From NCBI GenBank assembly GCA_965229715.1, contig CBDDJL010000004.1, positions 958,917 through 1,022,916 on the forward strand: a stretch of 64,000 nt of DNA. The letters are read 5' to 3'. This stretch comes from JAVJST01 sp965229715. Lineage in GTDB: Bacteria > Pseudomonadota > Alphaproteobacteria > Rhodospirillales > Casp-alpha2. Positions within the stretch are counted from its first letter, which is position 1. Every line of letters starts with the position of its first letter. The position numbers were made by a program, and so were the translations under genes. Positions 51,602 through 60,731 of this stretch are shown in pieces. The notes under the pieces are model-generated. The model did not search any database, had not been told where the DNA came from, and saw nothing but the letters and a program-made list of their open reading frames with translations.

Positions 51602-51688
51602 TGGTGCCCAGGAGAAGACTCGAACTTCCACGACCTTGCGGTCACAGGTACCTGAAACCTGCGCGTCTACCAATTCCGCCACCTGGGC
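51602..51688 (-). tRNA. tRNA-Leu (CAG)
   Basis: An 87-base class II tRNA with a long variable arm. The acceptor arm GCCCAGG pairs with CCTGGGC, the anticodon arm CAGGT-TTCAGGT-ACCTG has anticodon CAG, T-loop TTCGAGT, and ACCA is encoded (51605-51602). It ends 39 bases upstream of the ribonuclease D-like gene on the same strand. Confidence 0.97.
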
Positions 51689-51846
51689 TGAGGCCACGGA
51701 AGCCGTACGAACGGCGGGCAAGTGGTTACTTCGCAGGCATGTTCGTGTCAACCATCATCCTCGCCAGCAGGCGGTTTTGACGCTTGATTCCCGGCGGACA
51801 AGGTTTACGGTTTTACCCAGCATCTTTTTCGGACGGGGAACCAATC

Positions 51847-52854
51847 ATGGCGCGACGGATCGTCACGGTATTCGGCGGATCGGGATTTGTCGGACGCCAT
51901 CTCGTGAAGCGCCTGGTGCAACGGGGCTACAGCGTGCGCGTCGCGGTCCGCGACGTCGAGGCCGCGAATTTTCTCAAACCCATGGCCGATGCAGGTCAAA
52001 TCGTTCCGTGGCCGTGCAACGTCACCCGCCCCGCAGAAGTCACTGCCGCGCTCGACGGTGCGCAGGCGGCCGTCAATCTGGTCGGTATCCTGTTCGAATG
52101 GGGCAGCCAGACATTCGACAGCGTTCATCTGGAAGGCGCCCGCAACGTCGCGGAACAGGCTGCCGCCCTTGGAATCAATCGCTTCGTTCACATGTCGGCG
52201 CTTGGCGCGGACAAGGACTCGGATGCGGACTATGCGCGGACGAAAGGCTTGGCCGAAGAGGCCGTCCGGGCCGCTTTGCCCGAAGCGGTTATCGTTCGAC
52301 CGAGCGTGATTTTCGGCCCGGAAGATAATTTCTTCAATCAATTCGCCGCCATGTCGCGTATCTCGCCAGTGCTGCCGGTCATGGGTGCGCCGATGATCCC
52401 GAAGATCAGTCTTGGCGGCGAGTCGCCGATCAAGATCGATTTTTTCGGCGATGGCGGTCCCAAGTTCCAACCGGTTTACGTCGGCGACGTCGCCGAGGCC
52501 ATCGCCGTCGCGCTCGACAATCCCTCGGCGCGCGGCACCACGTTCGAGCTTGGCGGCCCGGCGGTTTACAGCTTCAAGGAGCTGATGGAGCTCGTCCTCG
52601 CGGTCACCGGCCGCAAGTGCCGCCTGGTGCCGTTCCCGCTGCTCGCCGCCGAGTTTCAGGCGCTGTTTCTCGAGCGTTTGCCAAAACCGCTATTGACCCG
52701 CGATCAGGTCAAACTTCTGCAGCACGACAACGTGCTCAGCGGTAACGCGCCCGGTCTTGCCGACCTCGGCATTGAGGCACAGACCGCCGAAGCCATAATC
52801 CCGACCTATCTCGTACAATACCGTGATGGCAGCCCGATCAAGCGGGCCGGATAG
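51847..52854 (+). CDS. complex I NDUFA9 subunit-like, NAD(P)-binding Rossmann protein
   Basis: This 335-residue extended short-chain dehydrogenase-like protein has the dinucleotide motif VFGGSGFVGRHLV (about residues 8-20), MSALGADKDSDADYARTKG with a Tyr-x-x-x-Lys-like arrangement, and RPSVIFGPEDNFFNQFA, a block typical of NDUFA9. In alphaproteobacteria the homologue associates with NADH dehydrogenase at the cytoplasmic face of the membrane. ATG 51847 gives the normal N-terminus. Confidence 0.9.
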   Translation: MARRIVTVFGGSGFVGRHLVKRLVQRGYSVRVAVRDVEAANFLKPMADAGQIVPWPCNVTRPAEVTAALDGAQAAVNLVGILFEWGSQTFDSVHLEGARNVAEQAAALGINRFVHMSALGADKDSDADYARTKGLAEEAVRAALPEAVIVRPSVIFGPEDNFFNQFAAMSRISPVLPVMGAPMIPKISLGGESPIKIDFFGDGGPKFQPVYVGDVAEAIAVALDNPSARGTTFELGGPAVYSFKELMELVLAVTGRKCRLVPFPLLAAEFQALFLERLPKPLLTRDQVKLLQHDNVLSGNAPGLADLGIEAQTAEAIIPTYLVQYRDGSPIKRAG

Positions 52855-52866
52855 GTCGGTTCCCGG

Positions 52867-53169
52867 TTGCGCATCGTTTCGACCATAACAACGTTTCTCG
52901 TCCTATCGTTTCTTGGCGCTTGCACCATACCGGCAAGCAATCGGGCCGAATGGGTGTGCGACGGTGAACGACTGGTCGCGATTTTCGCGGCGGGACCGAA
53001 TGCTGCGGCGACCGTGGAATGGCGCGACCGCAAATGGCGCCTGACCAAGGCGCCGGCCGCTTCGGGCGCAAGATTTATCTCGGACAACGCCGAATACTGG
53101 GAACACCAGGACCGGCTGAAATGGACTGTGACCGGCGGAGACAGCACGATCTGCGAGCGCGCCGGATAA
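52867..53169 (+). CDS. MliC-like lipoprotein (C-type lysozyme inhibitor family)
   Basis: This 100-residue lipoprotein starts at TTG 52867, 12 bases after the previous stop. The signal segment STITTFLVLSFLGAC ends in a lipobox (LGAC, Cys about 19). The mature part has EWVCDGERLVAIF, RLTKAPAASGARFISD and a final Cys, matching the MliC pattern of a conserved Ser-Gly in the inhibitory loop. It would sit in the periplasm and could protect peptidoglycan from lysozyme. The TTG start makes it easy to miss. Confidence 0.75.
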   Translation: MRIVSTITTFLVLSFLGACTIPASNRAEWVCDGERLVAIFAAGPNAAATVEWRDRKWRLTKAPAASGARFISDNAEYWEHQDRLKWTVTGGDSTICERAG

Positions 53170-53178
53170 TCTTGCCGG

Positions 53179-53874
53179 TTATCGCATTGATGTCGTCGAG
53201 CGGCCCTCGCGCCAGAAACGATTGTCGACGTACGCGGTATAAAGCGCGAAACCGACCCACGTCAGGTTGTAGAGCACCCCGGCGGCAACAACGTACTCGC
53301 CGGCAATCGGCCCGATCGCAGCGCGCGCCCAGATATCGTCGAGCGATTCCAGGCCCCAGGGATGCACGGCGAGCTTGCCGTAATAGGCAACGGTCTGGAT
53401 CGCCAGTATCCAGATATAGTTCCGCCTCAGACGACGACCGACGGCGCGCACCATGGAGATATGGAAACGCGGCTTGGTGTAGTCGCCGGCGAGCCGTTCC
53501 TGCCATCCCTCTTCCAGATGCAGATCGCCCTCGACAAGCATCGGTGCGTAGAAATGCATTTCGAGCCATCGCGCTCGGGCGCGGAACACATTGAAGTAAC
53601 GGTAGCGCCGTCCTTCCAGCATCAGGAAGAAGAAGATCAGGATGCCGACGAGAATCAGCGGCAGCGGCGATGCGTCCGGGCTGGCGTACGTCACCGAAAG
53701 CGCTATGCCGAGGGTCACGACCGACCAGTTGGTCGTGGTGTCGAGACGCGTGCGCCAAAGCGTCGAGCGATAAATCTCGCCGCGATAGAGGTGCGCAATG
53801 GCGCCCAACTCGCCGGAGTCGTATTCCTTGCGGGTTGGGGAGAGTGTCGTTTCGCTGGCGGGGTTTTCCGACAT
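53179..53874 (-). CDS. DUF2270 membrane protein
   Basis: This 231-residue protein of the DUF2270 family has AIAHLYRGEIYRSTLWRTRLDTTTNW before the first helix, two adjacent helices (about residues 48-86), the RARARWLEMHFYAPML block, two more helices near 150-215 and a short C-terminal tail. The function is unknown. It is adjacent to and in the same direction as the MarR gene. Confidence 0.88.
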   Translation of the reverse strand: MSENPASETTLSPTRKEYDSGELGAIAHLYRGEIYRSTLWRTRLDTTTNWSVVTLGIALSVTYASPDASPLPLILVGILIFFFLMLEGRRYRYFNVFRARARWLEMHFYAPMLVEGDLHLEEGWQERLAGDYTKPRFHISMVRAVGRRLRRNYIWILAIQTVAYYGKLAVHPWGLESLDDIWARAAIGPIAGEYVVAAGVLYNLTWVGFALYTAYVDNRFWREGRSTTSMR

Positions 53875-53880
53875 GGTAAT

Positions 53881-54264
53881 CTATCGCACACCACCGCCGA
53901 TGCCCGCGAGATCGACCGGCGGCGGCGTCTTCGCCGCATCGACGACGAGCAGGCCGAACTCCCGCAGGAAGACCGAGCCCCGCGCCGTGCGCTGGATCAG
54001 GATGCTGCGGCGGTCGGCGTCGTCCGTTTTGCGGCGCACCAGTTCGAGCTTCGTCAGCCGGTCGATGGCGCGGGTCACCGCCGGTTTGGAAATCCGGAGC
54101 AACGCCGACAGTCCCCGCACCGTGTGCGGTTGCGGCGTCAGGTAGACGGTCAGCAGAATTGCCATCTGCCGGGCGCTGAGATCGGGCGTTTCGATGCGAA
54201 CGCTCTCGACGATCGCCCGTCGCCAGAGATCGAGGGCCTGGAGTTCCGAAAGCTCAAAACTCAT
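53881..54264 (-). CDS. MarR-family transcriptional regulator
   Basis: This 127-residue winged-helix regulator has the HTH TVRGLSALLRISKPAVTRAIDRL (about residues 48-70) and the wing RRKTDDADRRSILIQ. It is shorter than typical MarR proteins and ends in a Pro/Gly-rich tail. Its stop lies seven bases before the DUF2270 start; the two are probably cotranscribed. The 145-base gap to 54410 shows nothing else. Confidence 0.9.
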   Translation of the reverse strand: MSFELSELQALDLWRRAIVESVRIETPDLSARQMAILLTVYLTPQPHTVRGLSALLRISKPAVTRAIDRLTKLELVRRKTDDADRRSILIQRTARGSVFLREFGLLVVDAAKTPPPVDLAGIGGGVR

Positions 54265-54409
54265 GAAACGGTTCCCTCATTTCGTATCGATACCGAAACC
54301 TTAGGCCGGTTCGCTTTCCCGAGGCAAGCGGACCGCCCTTATCGAAGCGCCCTCGGACCGGTCATGTTTTGGCAAAACATCCCGTGCTTCCGTCGATACG
54401 TGATCCGAT

Positions 54410-55852
<1,443 letters not shown>

Positions 55853-55899
55853 TCAATCTATGAGCCGTGACTGCGTCTCATCCTGCACAGGATTCACGA

Positions 55900-56033
55900 G
55901 ATCGGATCGAGTTCGGATGAGGGTATCCGAGAGGTACATCCGAACGCGTGAATCCGATCGATTTAATACGCGGAACAGATTCACATGTTTTCCCGGTCCG
56001 CGAAAGCGGCACCGGCAAAACATGATCTGATCC
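55900..56033. repeat. multi-hairpin intergenic repeat, copy 4 (divergent)
   Basis: Hairpin 1 is GTTCGGATG (55911-55919) with CATCCGAAC (55937-55945); GTGAATC at 55948-55954; spacer of 23 bases with ATTTAATA; GATTCAC at 55978-55984; last hairpin CATGTTTTCCCGGT (55984-55997) with ACCGGCAAAACATG (56011-56024), ending GATCTGATCC. Stem sequences are nearly all different from copies 1 and 2, but the plan and the GTGAATC/GATTCAC pair are kept. It fills the gap before the GST gene. Confidence 0.75.
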
Positions 56034-56074
56034 GTACTGGAAAGCGCCCGCAGGACGGTTATGATCGCCCGATC

Positions 56075-56752
56075 ATGTCCGACCTCACGCTCGTCATCGG
56101 TAACCGGAACTATTCGTCGTGGTCGCTGCGGCCATGGCTGGCATTGACCGTCGCCGGCGTGACGTTCGACGAGATCATGATCCCGCTGCAGCAGCCGGAT
56201 ACCAAATCGCGCATTCTGCGCCGTTCACCATCCGGCAAGGTTCCGGCGTTGATCGACGGCGACCCGGAAAACGGCGGGCGCGTGGTCTGGGATTCGCTGG
56301 CGATCTGCGAATACGTGGCCGAGCGTTGCCCCGAGACCGGTCTGTGGCCGGACGACGCGGACGCCCGCGCCCATGCCCGCAGCGTATCGGCGGAAATGCA
56401 TTCGGGTTTTCCGGCACTCCGCGATCTCATGCCGATGAACATCAAGGCGCGTCATCCCGGTTGCGGCATGACGCAGGACGTCGGCTACGATGTGCTCCGC
56501 ATCAACGCGATCTGGCGCGAGTGCCGCGCCGTCTATGCCGCCGACGGGCCGTATCTGTTCGGCCGCTTCTCGATCGCCGACTGCCTGTTTGCGCCCGTCG
56601 TTTTTCGCTTCCGGACCTACGAACCGCCGCTGCTCGATGCGTCGGCGGCCTACGTCGAGGCAATGCTCGATCATCCGGCGATGCGGGCCTGGGAAGAGGC
56701 CGCACTGGCCGAGACCGAGACCATTCCCGCGCACGACAAGCGCTATGCCTGA
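56075..56752 (+). CDS. glutathione S-transferase family protein
   Basis: This 225-residue cytosolic GST has a thioredoxin-like N-domain (TLVIGNRNYSSWSLRPWLAL; catalytic Ser probably in YSSWS, about residues 13-17), PSGKVPALID with the cis-Pro that binds glutathione, DSLAICEYVAERCP, and an all-helical C-domain. The frame is open upstream to ATG 55985 inside the repeat, but ATG 56075 gives the normal N-terminus. The next gene starts nine bases after the stop. Confidence 0.9.
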   Translation: MSDLTLVIGNRNYSSWSLRPWLALTVAGVTFDEIMIPLQQPDTKSRILRRSPSGKVPALIDGDPENGGRVVWDSLAICEYVAERCPETGLWPDDADARAHARSVSAEMHSGFPALRDLMPMNIKARHPGCGMTQDVGYDVLRINAIWRECRAVYAADGPYLFGRFSIADCLFAPVVFRFRTYEPPLLDASAAYVEAMLDHPAMRAWEEAALAETETIPAHDKRYA

Positions 56753-56761
56753 GGAGACGTT

Positions 56762-57937
56762 ATGAACGACGAGAACGCAAAGGTCGGCGCCTTCGGCGCG
56801 GCGCGCACCGCGGAACTGCAACGCCGGCTGAAGGACGCCGGGGTCGACTGGGCGGTGCTGACCGATCCCGATTCGGTCGCCTACTACGGCGGCTACTGGA
56901 ACTACCTCGGCATGGAGTTCGGCCGCCCGACGATGATGGTGGTGCCGGCAGACGGCGAACCCGCCATCGTCACGCCGCTCATGGAATCCGACATGTGCCG
57001 CCAGATGACCTGGCTCGATGACGTGCGACCGTGGGAAGACGGCGACGGCGCGCCGTGGGGCGACAAGATGCGCGAGGTCATCGGCGAGGGCGGCAAACTC
57101 GGTCTCGGCATCGAGGCGGCGAAGACGCCGCCGCTGATCGCCGGCTTCATCGGCCAGAATCTGCCGCGCGCGACCATTACCGACGTAACCCGCCACATCG
57201 CCGAACAGCGCATGATCAAGGATCTGGCCGAAATCCAGGTCCTGCGCGAAGCCGGTCAGGTCGCCGTCGCGATGGTCGACGGCGGGCGCAGCGCCATCGC
57301 CGAGGGCGTGCCGGAGTACGAACTGGCATTGGCCGTCATCGCCGGCGGTACGCGCAAAGCCGCCGAGCTGATCGGCGAGGGCGACGTGGCGCGCCACTTC
57401 TCGCCCATGATCCATGGCCTTCAGGTCCTGCAGTCGGGCCACGATACATGCCTCGTCCACCGGCGCGCCTCGACGCGCCGGCTGCAGAAGGGCGACCCGA
57501 TCTACTTCTGTTGCTGCGGCATGGTGAACTACAAGCACTACAAGCTGGGCTTCGACCGCAATTTCTTCGTCGGCGAAACGACCGACGAGGTCGCGCGCCA
57601 TTACGAGGCGACCATCGCCGCGCAGGCCGCCGCCCTGAATGCCTTGCGTCCCGGCGCCGTCGCCGAGGACGTGCACGCCGAAGCTGAAGCGGTCTACCGC
57701 GACGCAGGCCTGAGTCCCGGCTACCGGACCGGCCGCGCGGTCGGCTACTCGTTCCTCGAAACGCCGGAAATCAAACGCGGCGACAAGACGCAACTCCGCG
57801 CCGGCATGACCTTCGCCATCGACGGCGGCATCACCATCGCGGGCGAATACGGCACGCGGGTCGGCGACTCGGTACTGATCACCGAGAACGGGCATGCCGT
57901 GCTGACGCCCTACGAGAAAGGTCTGATGATTATTTGA
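56762..57937 (+). CDS. M24-fold hydrolase with degenerate metal site (creatinase/ectoine-hydrolase superfamily)
   Basis: This 391-residue protein has the creatinase-type N-domain (about residues 1-150) and pita-bread C-domain (about 160-391). The five usual metal ligands are largely lost: the first Asp position reads FCCCG, the His region GRAVGYSFLETPE, the first Glu FAIDGGI and the second RVGDSVL; only GFDRNFF keeps an Asp. Creatinase and DoeA show that metal-free hydrolases exist in this fold. GGAG precedes the ATG. It is likely cotranscribed with the GST gene. Confidence 0.85.
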   Translation: MNDENAKVGAFGAARTAELQRRLKDAGVDWAVLTDPDSVAYYGGYWNYLGMEFGRPTMMVVPADGEPAIVTPLMESDMCRQMTWLDDVRPWEDGDGAPWGDKMREVIGEGGKLGLGIEAAKTPPLIAGFIGQNLPRATITDVTRHIAEQRMIKDLAEIQVLREAGQVAVAMVDGGRSAIAEGVPEYELALAVIAGGTRKAAELIGEGDVARHFSPMIHGLQVLQSGHDTCLVHRRASTRRLQKGDPIYFCCCGMVNYKHYKLGFDRNFFVGETTDEVARHYEATIAAQAAALNALRPGAVAEDVHAEAEAVYRDAGLSPGYRTGRAVGYSFLETPEIKRGDKTQLRAGMTFAIDGGITIAGEYGTRVGDSVLITENGHAVLTPYEKGLMII

Positions 57938-57938
57938 C

Positions 57939-58046
57939 CGTCCCTCAAACTTCGATACGGGCGCAAACGCCCTACTCAGCATAAGGGACGATGGATAGGG
58001 TCTCATCCTGAGCAGCGCCCGTGAGGCGCGTGTCGAAGGAGAGGCC
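57939..58046. repeat. two inverted copies of a dispersed palindromic unit
   Basis: Unit 1 (57939-57990): CGTCCCT and AGGGACG outer arms, GGGCG-CAAA-CGCCC inside. Unit 2 (57999-58046): GGTCTC and GAGGCC outer arms, GCGCC-CGTGA-GGCGC inside. Read in opposite directions both contain CTGAG-N-AG and TCGAAG at equal places, so they are head-to-head copies of one family common in alphaproteobacterial intergenic DNA. Confidence 0.7.
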
Positions 58047-58132
58047 CGGCCATGACAATGGGTTGCGCTTCACGGCCATTGCACTGGAATTGTTGCGATC
58101 CATGATGGATGCGCGCCTGTCTGGCGCGACTA

Positions 58133-58306
58133 CTAGTCGCGCCGGTCTACACCGCTTCTGCGGTCGCCGCGCCGGCGGTCGACCTCGAGGCCGAGTTCCT
58201 TGAGGCGCTGTTTCGCCTCTTCCGGCCCGAGCTTGCGGCGGTCTTCGGCCTCGTCGCGTCGGTCGGATTTTTCGCGTTTGTCGTCGTCCCCGTGCGGTGC
58301 GTCCAT
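58133..58306 (-). CDS. small charged protein (57 aa)
   Basis: This 57-residue protein is almost all charged residues, with a central amphipathic segment KLGPEEAKQRLKELGLEVD and an Arg/Asp-rich C-terminus RRRGDRRSGVDRRD. GAGGG precedes ATG 58306 at good spacing; the open frame extends to 58399 without another good start. No family recognised. The dRRxGxDRR tail resembles short motifs in some alphaproteobacterial regulators, but that is weak. The gap 58307-58587 shows no other feature beyond a TTGACC box. Confidence 0.6.
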   Translation of the reverse strand: MDAPHGDDDKREKSDRRDEAEDRRKLGPEEAKQRLKELGLEVDRRRGDRRSGVDRRD

Positions 58307-58587
58307 GGTTGTTCCCTCGTTGCTCTCCGGTCGTCCCTGCCGTATCGGCATCCCTCGAAGGTAGACACTGAAGCCGGGCGCCTCCACTGAAAGCGGCACC
58401 CTGATGCAACAAGCTCAAGCCGATGACCACAATCGCCTCTCATCCGTCTCGTCACATATCCTTTCGGTGCACGCCGCCGGGCGGCAATCGCAGTACGAAA
58501 TCTTGACCCACGCTCCCTTTGATCATTCCATGGTTGCAACCGACGTCTGCTTCGCGGACGAAACGGCGATGATGAGGGTCGGGGGTC

Positions 58588-59094
58588 ATGCTCGAGTCGG
58601 AGCACGTCAGAGACTGGATTTTCGAGTATCACGCGCTCGACGCGACGGCGGCGGACTTGCATGAGTTCGCGGCCTTCAAGGCGATGTGGGACGAAAAACG
58701 CGTGGACGGCCGGCTCCCCGCCTGGCGCGACTTCGAGCTTCAGGACTTCGCGCCGTGGTGGGGCTGGATCATCGTCGAAGACGTCATCCGTGATCCCGAT
58801 TTCGACACCCGGTATCGCCTGTGGGGCGTCAACGTCGCCACGTTTTACGGGGTCGACTTCACCGGCAAGCGAGTCACCGAGCTCGATACCCCGATCATGT
58901 GGCCGGAGGATCTCGCGTTCAACGAACGACTGGCCCACGAGCGCCTGATCGGGCTGTGCCGCGGTCCCATGCAGTGGAACGAACGCAAATACAAGGATTA
59001 CGCCTACATGCTGTTGCCGCTTGCCGACGACGGCGAAACCGTCGACCGACTGATAACCCTCATTCATCCCGGCGAACGCAGCAAGGGGTGGTGA
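58588..59094 (+). CDS. PAS_5-type domain protein
   Basis: This 168-residue single-domain protein resembles the alphaproteobacterial PAS_5 family: the LPAWRDFELQDFAPWWGWIIVEDV segment split by YRLWGVNVATFYGVDFTGKRVTEL, then ERKYKDYAYMLLPLADDGETVDRLI. These are stand-alone sensory or ligand-binding domains without an output module. It ends two bases before the DMFase-like gene (which also has a GTG overlapping the stop region), so the two are coupled. A role in sensing or handling the DMFase substrate is inference. Confidence 0.82.
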   Translation: MLESEHVRDWIFEYHALDATAADLHEFAAFKAMWDEKRVDGRLPAWRDFELQDFAPWWGWIIVEDVIRDPDFDTRYRLWGVNVATFYGVDFTGKRVTELDTPIMWPEDLAFNERLAHERLIGLCRGPMQWNERKYKDYAYMLLPLADDGETVDRLITLIHPGERSKGW

Positions 59095-59096
59095 CG

Positions 59097-60731
59097 ATGG
59101 CCGGCTCCGCAGGTCCAGCCGCCGATCCGCGCACCGTGCGCAAGGCGCGCCATATCCTCGACAACTATTACATCGGTCCGGCGGACGATCCTTCGGTGCT
59201 CGAAATCTGGGGCTACACCGACCGGTTCTCCTATACGCCGGGCGAGACCGTCGAGCTGCGGGTCTCGACCACCGCCGAAACCTGGGACGTGGAGATCGGC
59301 CGCGACGGCGCGCGCTACGAAACCGTTCTGGCCGCATCCGGGCTTGCCGGCGTCCGTCATCCGACCCCGGCGGATTGCTACGCAACGGGCTGCGGTTGGC
59401 CGGCGGCGTTCACGTTCGCCGTCGGCGACGACTGGCGGCCGGGCAGCTATCTGATCACGCTGACCGGCCACCGCGGCGGCGAGACGGTCGAGGAGCACCA
59501 TCTGATCGTCGTCCGCCGCGCGCCCAAGGCCACGCCGGCGCCGTTCCTCTTGTTCTGCGCCACCGGGACGTGGGTCGCCTACAACTGCTGGGGCGGCGCC
59601 AACGCCTACGACGGCATTGCCGGACCGGACGGCGATCGCTTTTCTGCGCATCTGTCGACGCGGCGGCCGTGGACCCGGGGATTTTGCCGTCTGCCCGAGG
59701 GTGCGCCCCGCACCGTGCCCGACACCCCGTCCGCCCCCGGAACCATGACCCGCTATCCGCACATGGAGTGGGCCTACGCCTACGGTTATTCGAAAAAGTA
59801 CGCCTCGGCCGGCTGGGCCAGCTACGAACGGCACTTCGCGCGCTGGGCGGAGCAGGCCGGTTACGCCTTCGATATCGCGACGCTCCACGACCTGCACGAC
59901 GATCCGGACCTGCTGTCGGATTACCGCTGCGCCGTGTTCGTCGGCCATGACGAATACTGGACGGCGGAAATGCGCGATGCGCTCGACGCCTGGGTCGCGG
60001 GCGGCGGCCGCGCCGCGCGGTTCGCCGGCAATTTCCTGTGGCAGGTGCGGATGGAGGACAGGGATGAATTCGGCGGCGCGACCCAGGTCTGTCACAAATA
60101 CGTCGCGACCTCGGAGGACCCGGTCATGGGAACGGCGGATCAGCCCCTGCTGACCGGCGCCTGGGAAGAACCCGCCGTCGGCCGGCCGGGCGCCGCGACG
60201 TTCGGCGTCAATGCGCTGCGCGGCGTCTACGCGGGCTTCGGCAAGTGCGCGAACGACGCGCGGGGCTTCGAGATCTTCCATCCCGGGCACTGGGCCTTCG
60301 CCGGCACCGGCCTGAAAGCCGGCGACGTGCTGGGAGACGGCGCGCGCATCTACGGTTACGAGGTCGACGGCCTCGAATACGTCATGAAGAACGGCCTGCC
60401 CGAACCGACCGGCGAGGACGGCGCGCCCGACGGCCTCCGTATTCTCGGCCTCGGGCCGGCGACCAACATCGAGACCGACGAACACGTCTGGGGCGAGACG
60501 CTGTTCATCGGTTCGGACGACGGCGCGTGGAAGGCGCGGGCGCTCTACGGCGAGATCACGCCCGAAACCCTGGAGCGCGCCGGAAAGGGCTGCGGCATGA
60601 TCGTGCATTTCGAAAGCGGCGCCGGCGAGGTGTTCACCGCGGCGACCTGCGAATGGGTCATGGGCCTCGCGCGCGGCGACCCGGCCGTGGCGCGGGTGAC
60701 GCGCAACGTGCTCGACCGGTTTACCGCTTAG
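59097..60731 (+). CDS. N,N-dimethylformamidase large-subunit-like protein
   Basis: This 544-residue protein matches the DMFase beta (large) subunit family. The N-terminal beta-rich domain (about residues 20-145) includes GYTDRFSYTPGETVELRVS; the C-terminal domain has FLLFCATGTWVAYNCWGGANAYD, MEWAYAYGYSKKYAS and VGHDEYWTAEMRDALDAWV, where DMFase places its Tyr/Tyr/Glu iron site. DMFase hydrolyses dimethylformamide to formate and dimethylamine. No small-subunit gene is adjacent, so the protein may act alone or on another amide. ATG 59097; GTG 59091 is an alternative. Confidence 0.85.
   Translation: MAGSAGPAADPRTVRKARHILDNYYIGPADDPSVLEIWGYTDRFSYTPGETVELRVSTTAETWDVEIGRDGARYETVLAASGLAGVRHPTPADCYATGCGWPAAFTFAVGDDWRPGSYLITLTGHRGGETVEEHHLIVVRRAPKATPAPFLLFCATGTWVAYNCWGGANAYDGIAGPDGDRFSAHLSTRRPWTRGFCRLPEGAPRTVPDTPSAPGTMTRYPHMEWAYAYGYSKKYASAGWASYERHFARWAEQAGYAFDIATLHDLHDDPDLLSDYRCAVFVGHDEYWTAEMRDALDAWVAGGGRAARFAGNFLWQVRMEDRDEFGGATQVCHKYVATSEDPVMGTADQPLLTGAWEEPAVGRPGAATFGVNALRGVYAGFGKCANDARGFEIFHPGHWAFAGTGLKAGDVLGDGARIYGYEVDGLEYVMKNGLPEPTGEDGAPDGLRILGLGPATNIETDEHVWGETLFIGSDDGAWKARALYGEITPETLERAGKGCGMIVHFESGAGEVFTAATCEWVMGLARGDPAVARVTRNVLDRFTA

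Noticed and set aside
56225..58006. 593-codon minus-strand frame opposite the GST and M24 genes
   Set aside because: Antisense shadow of two recognisable genes; no ribosome site or domain.
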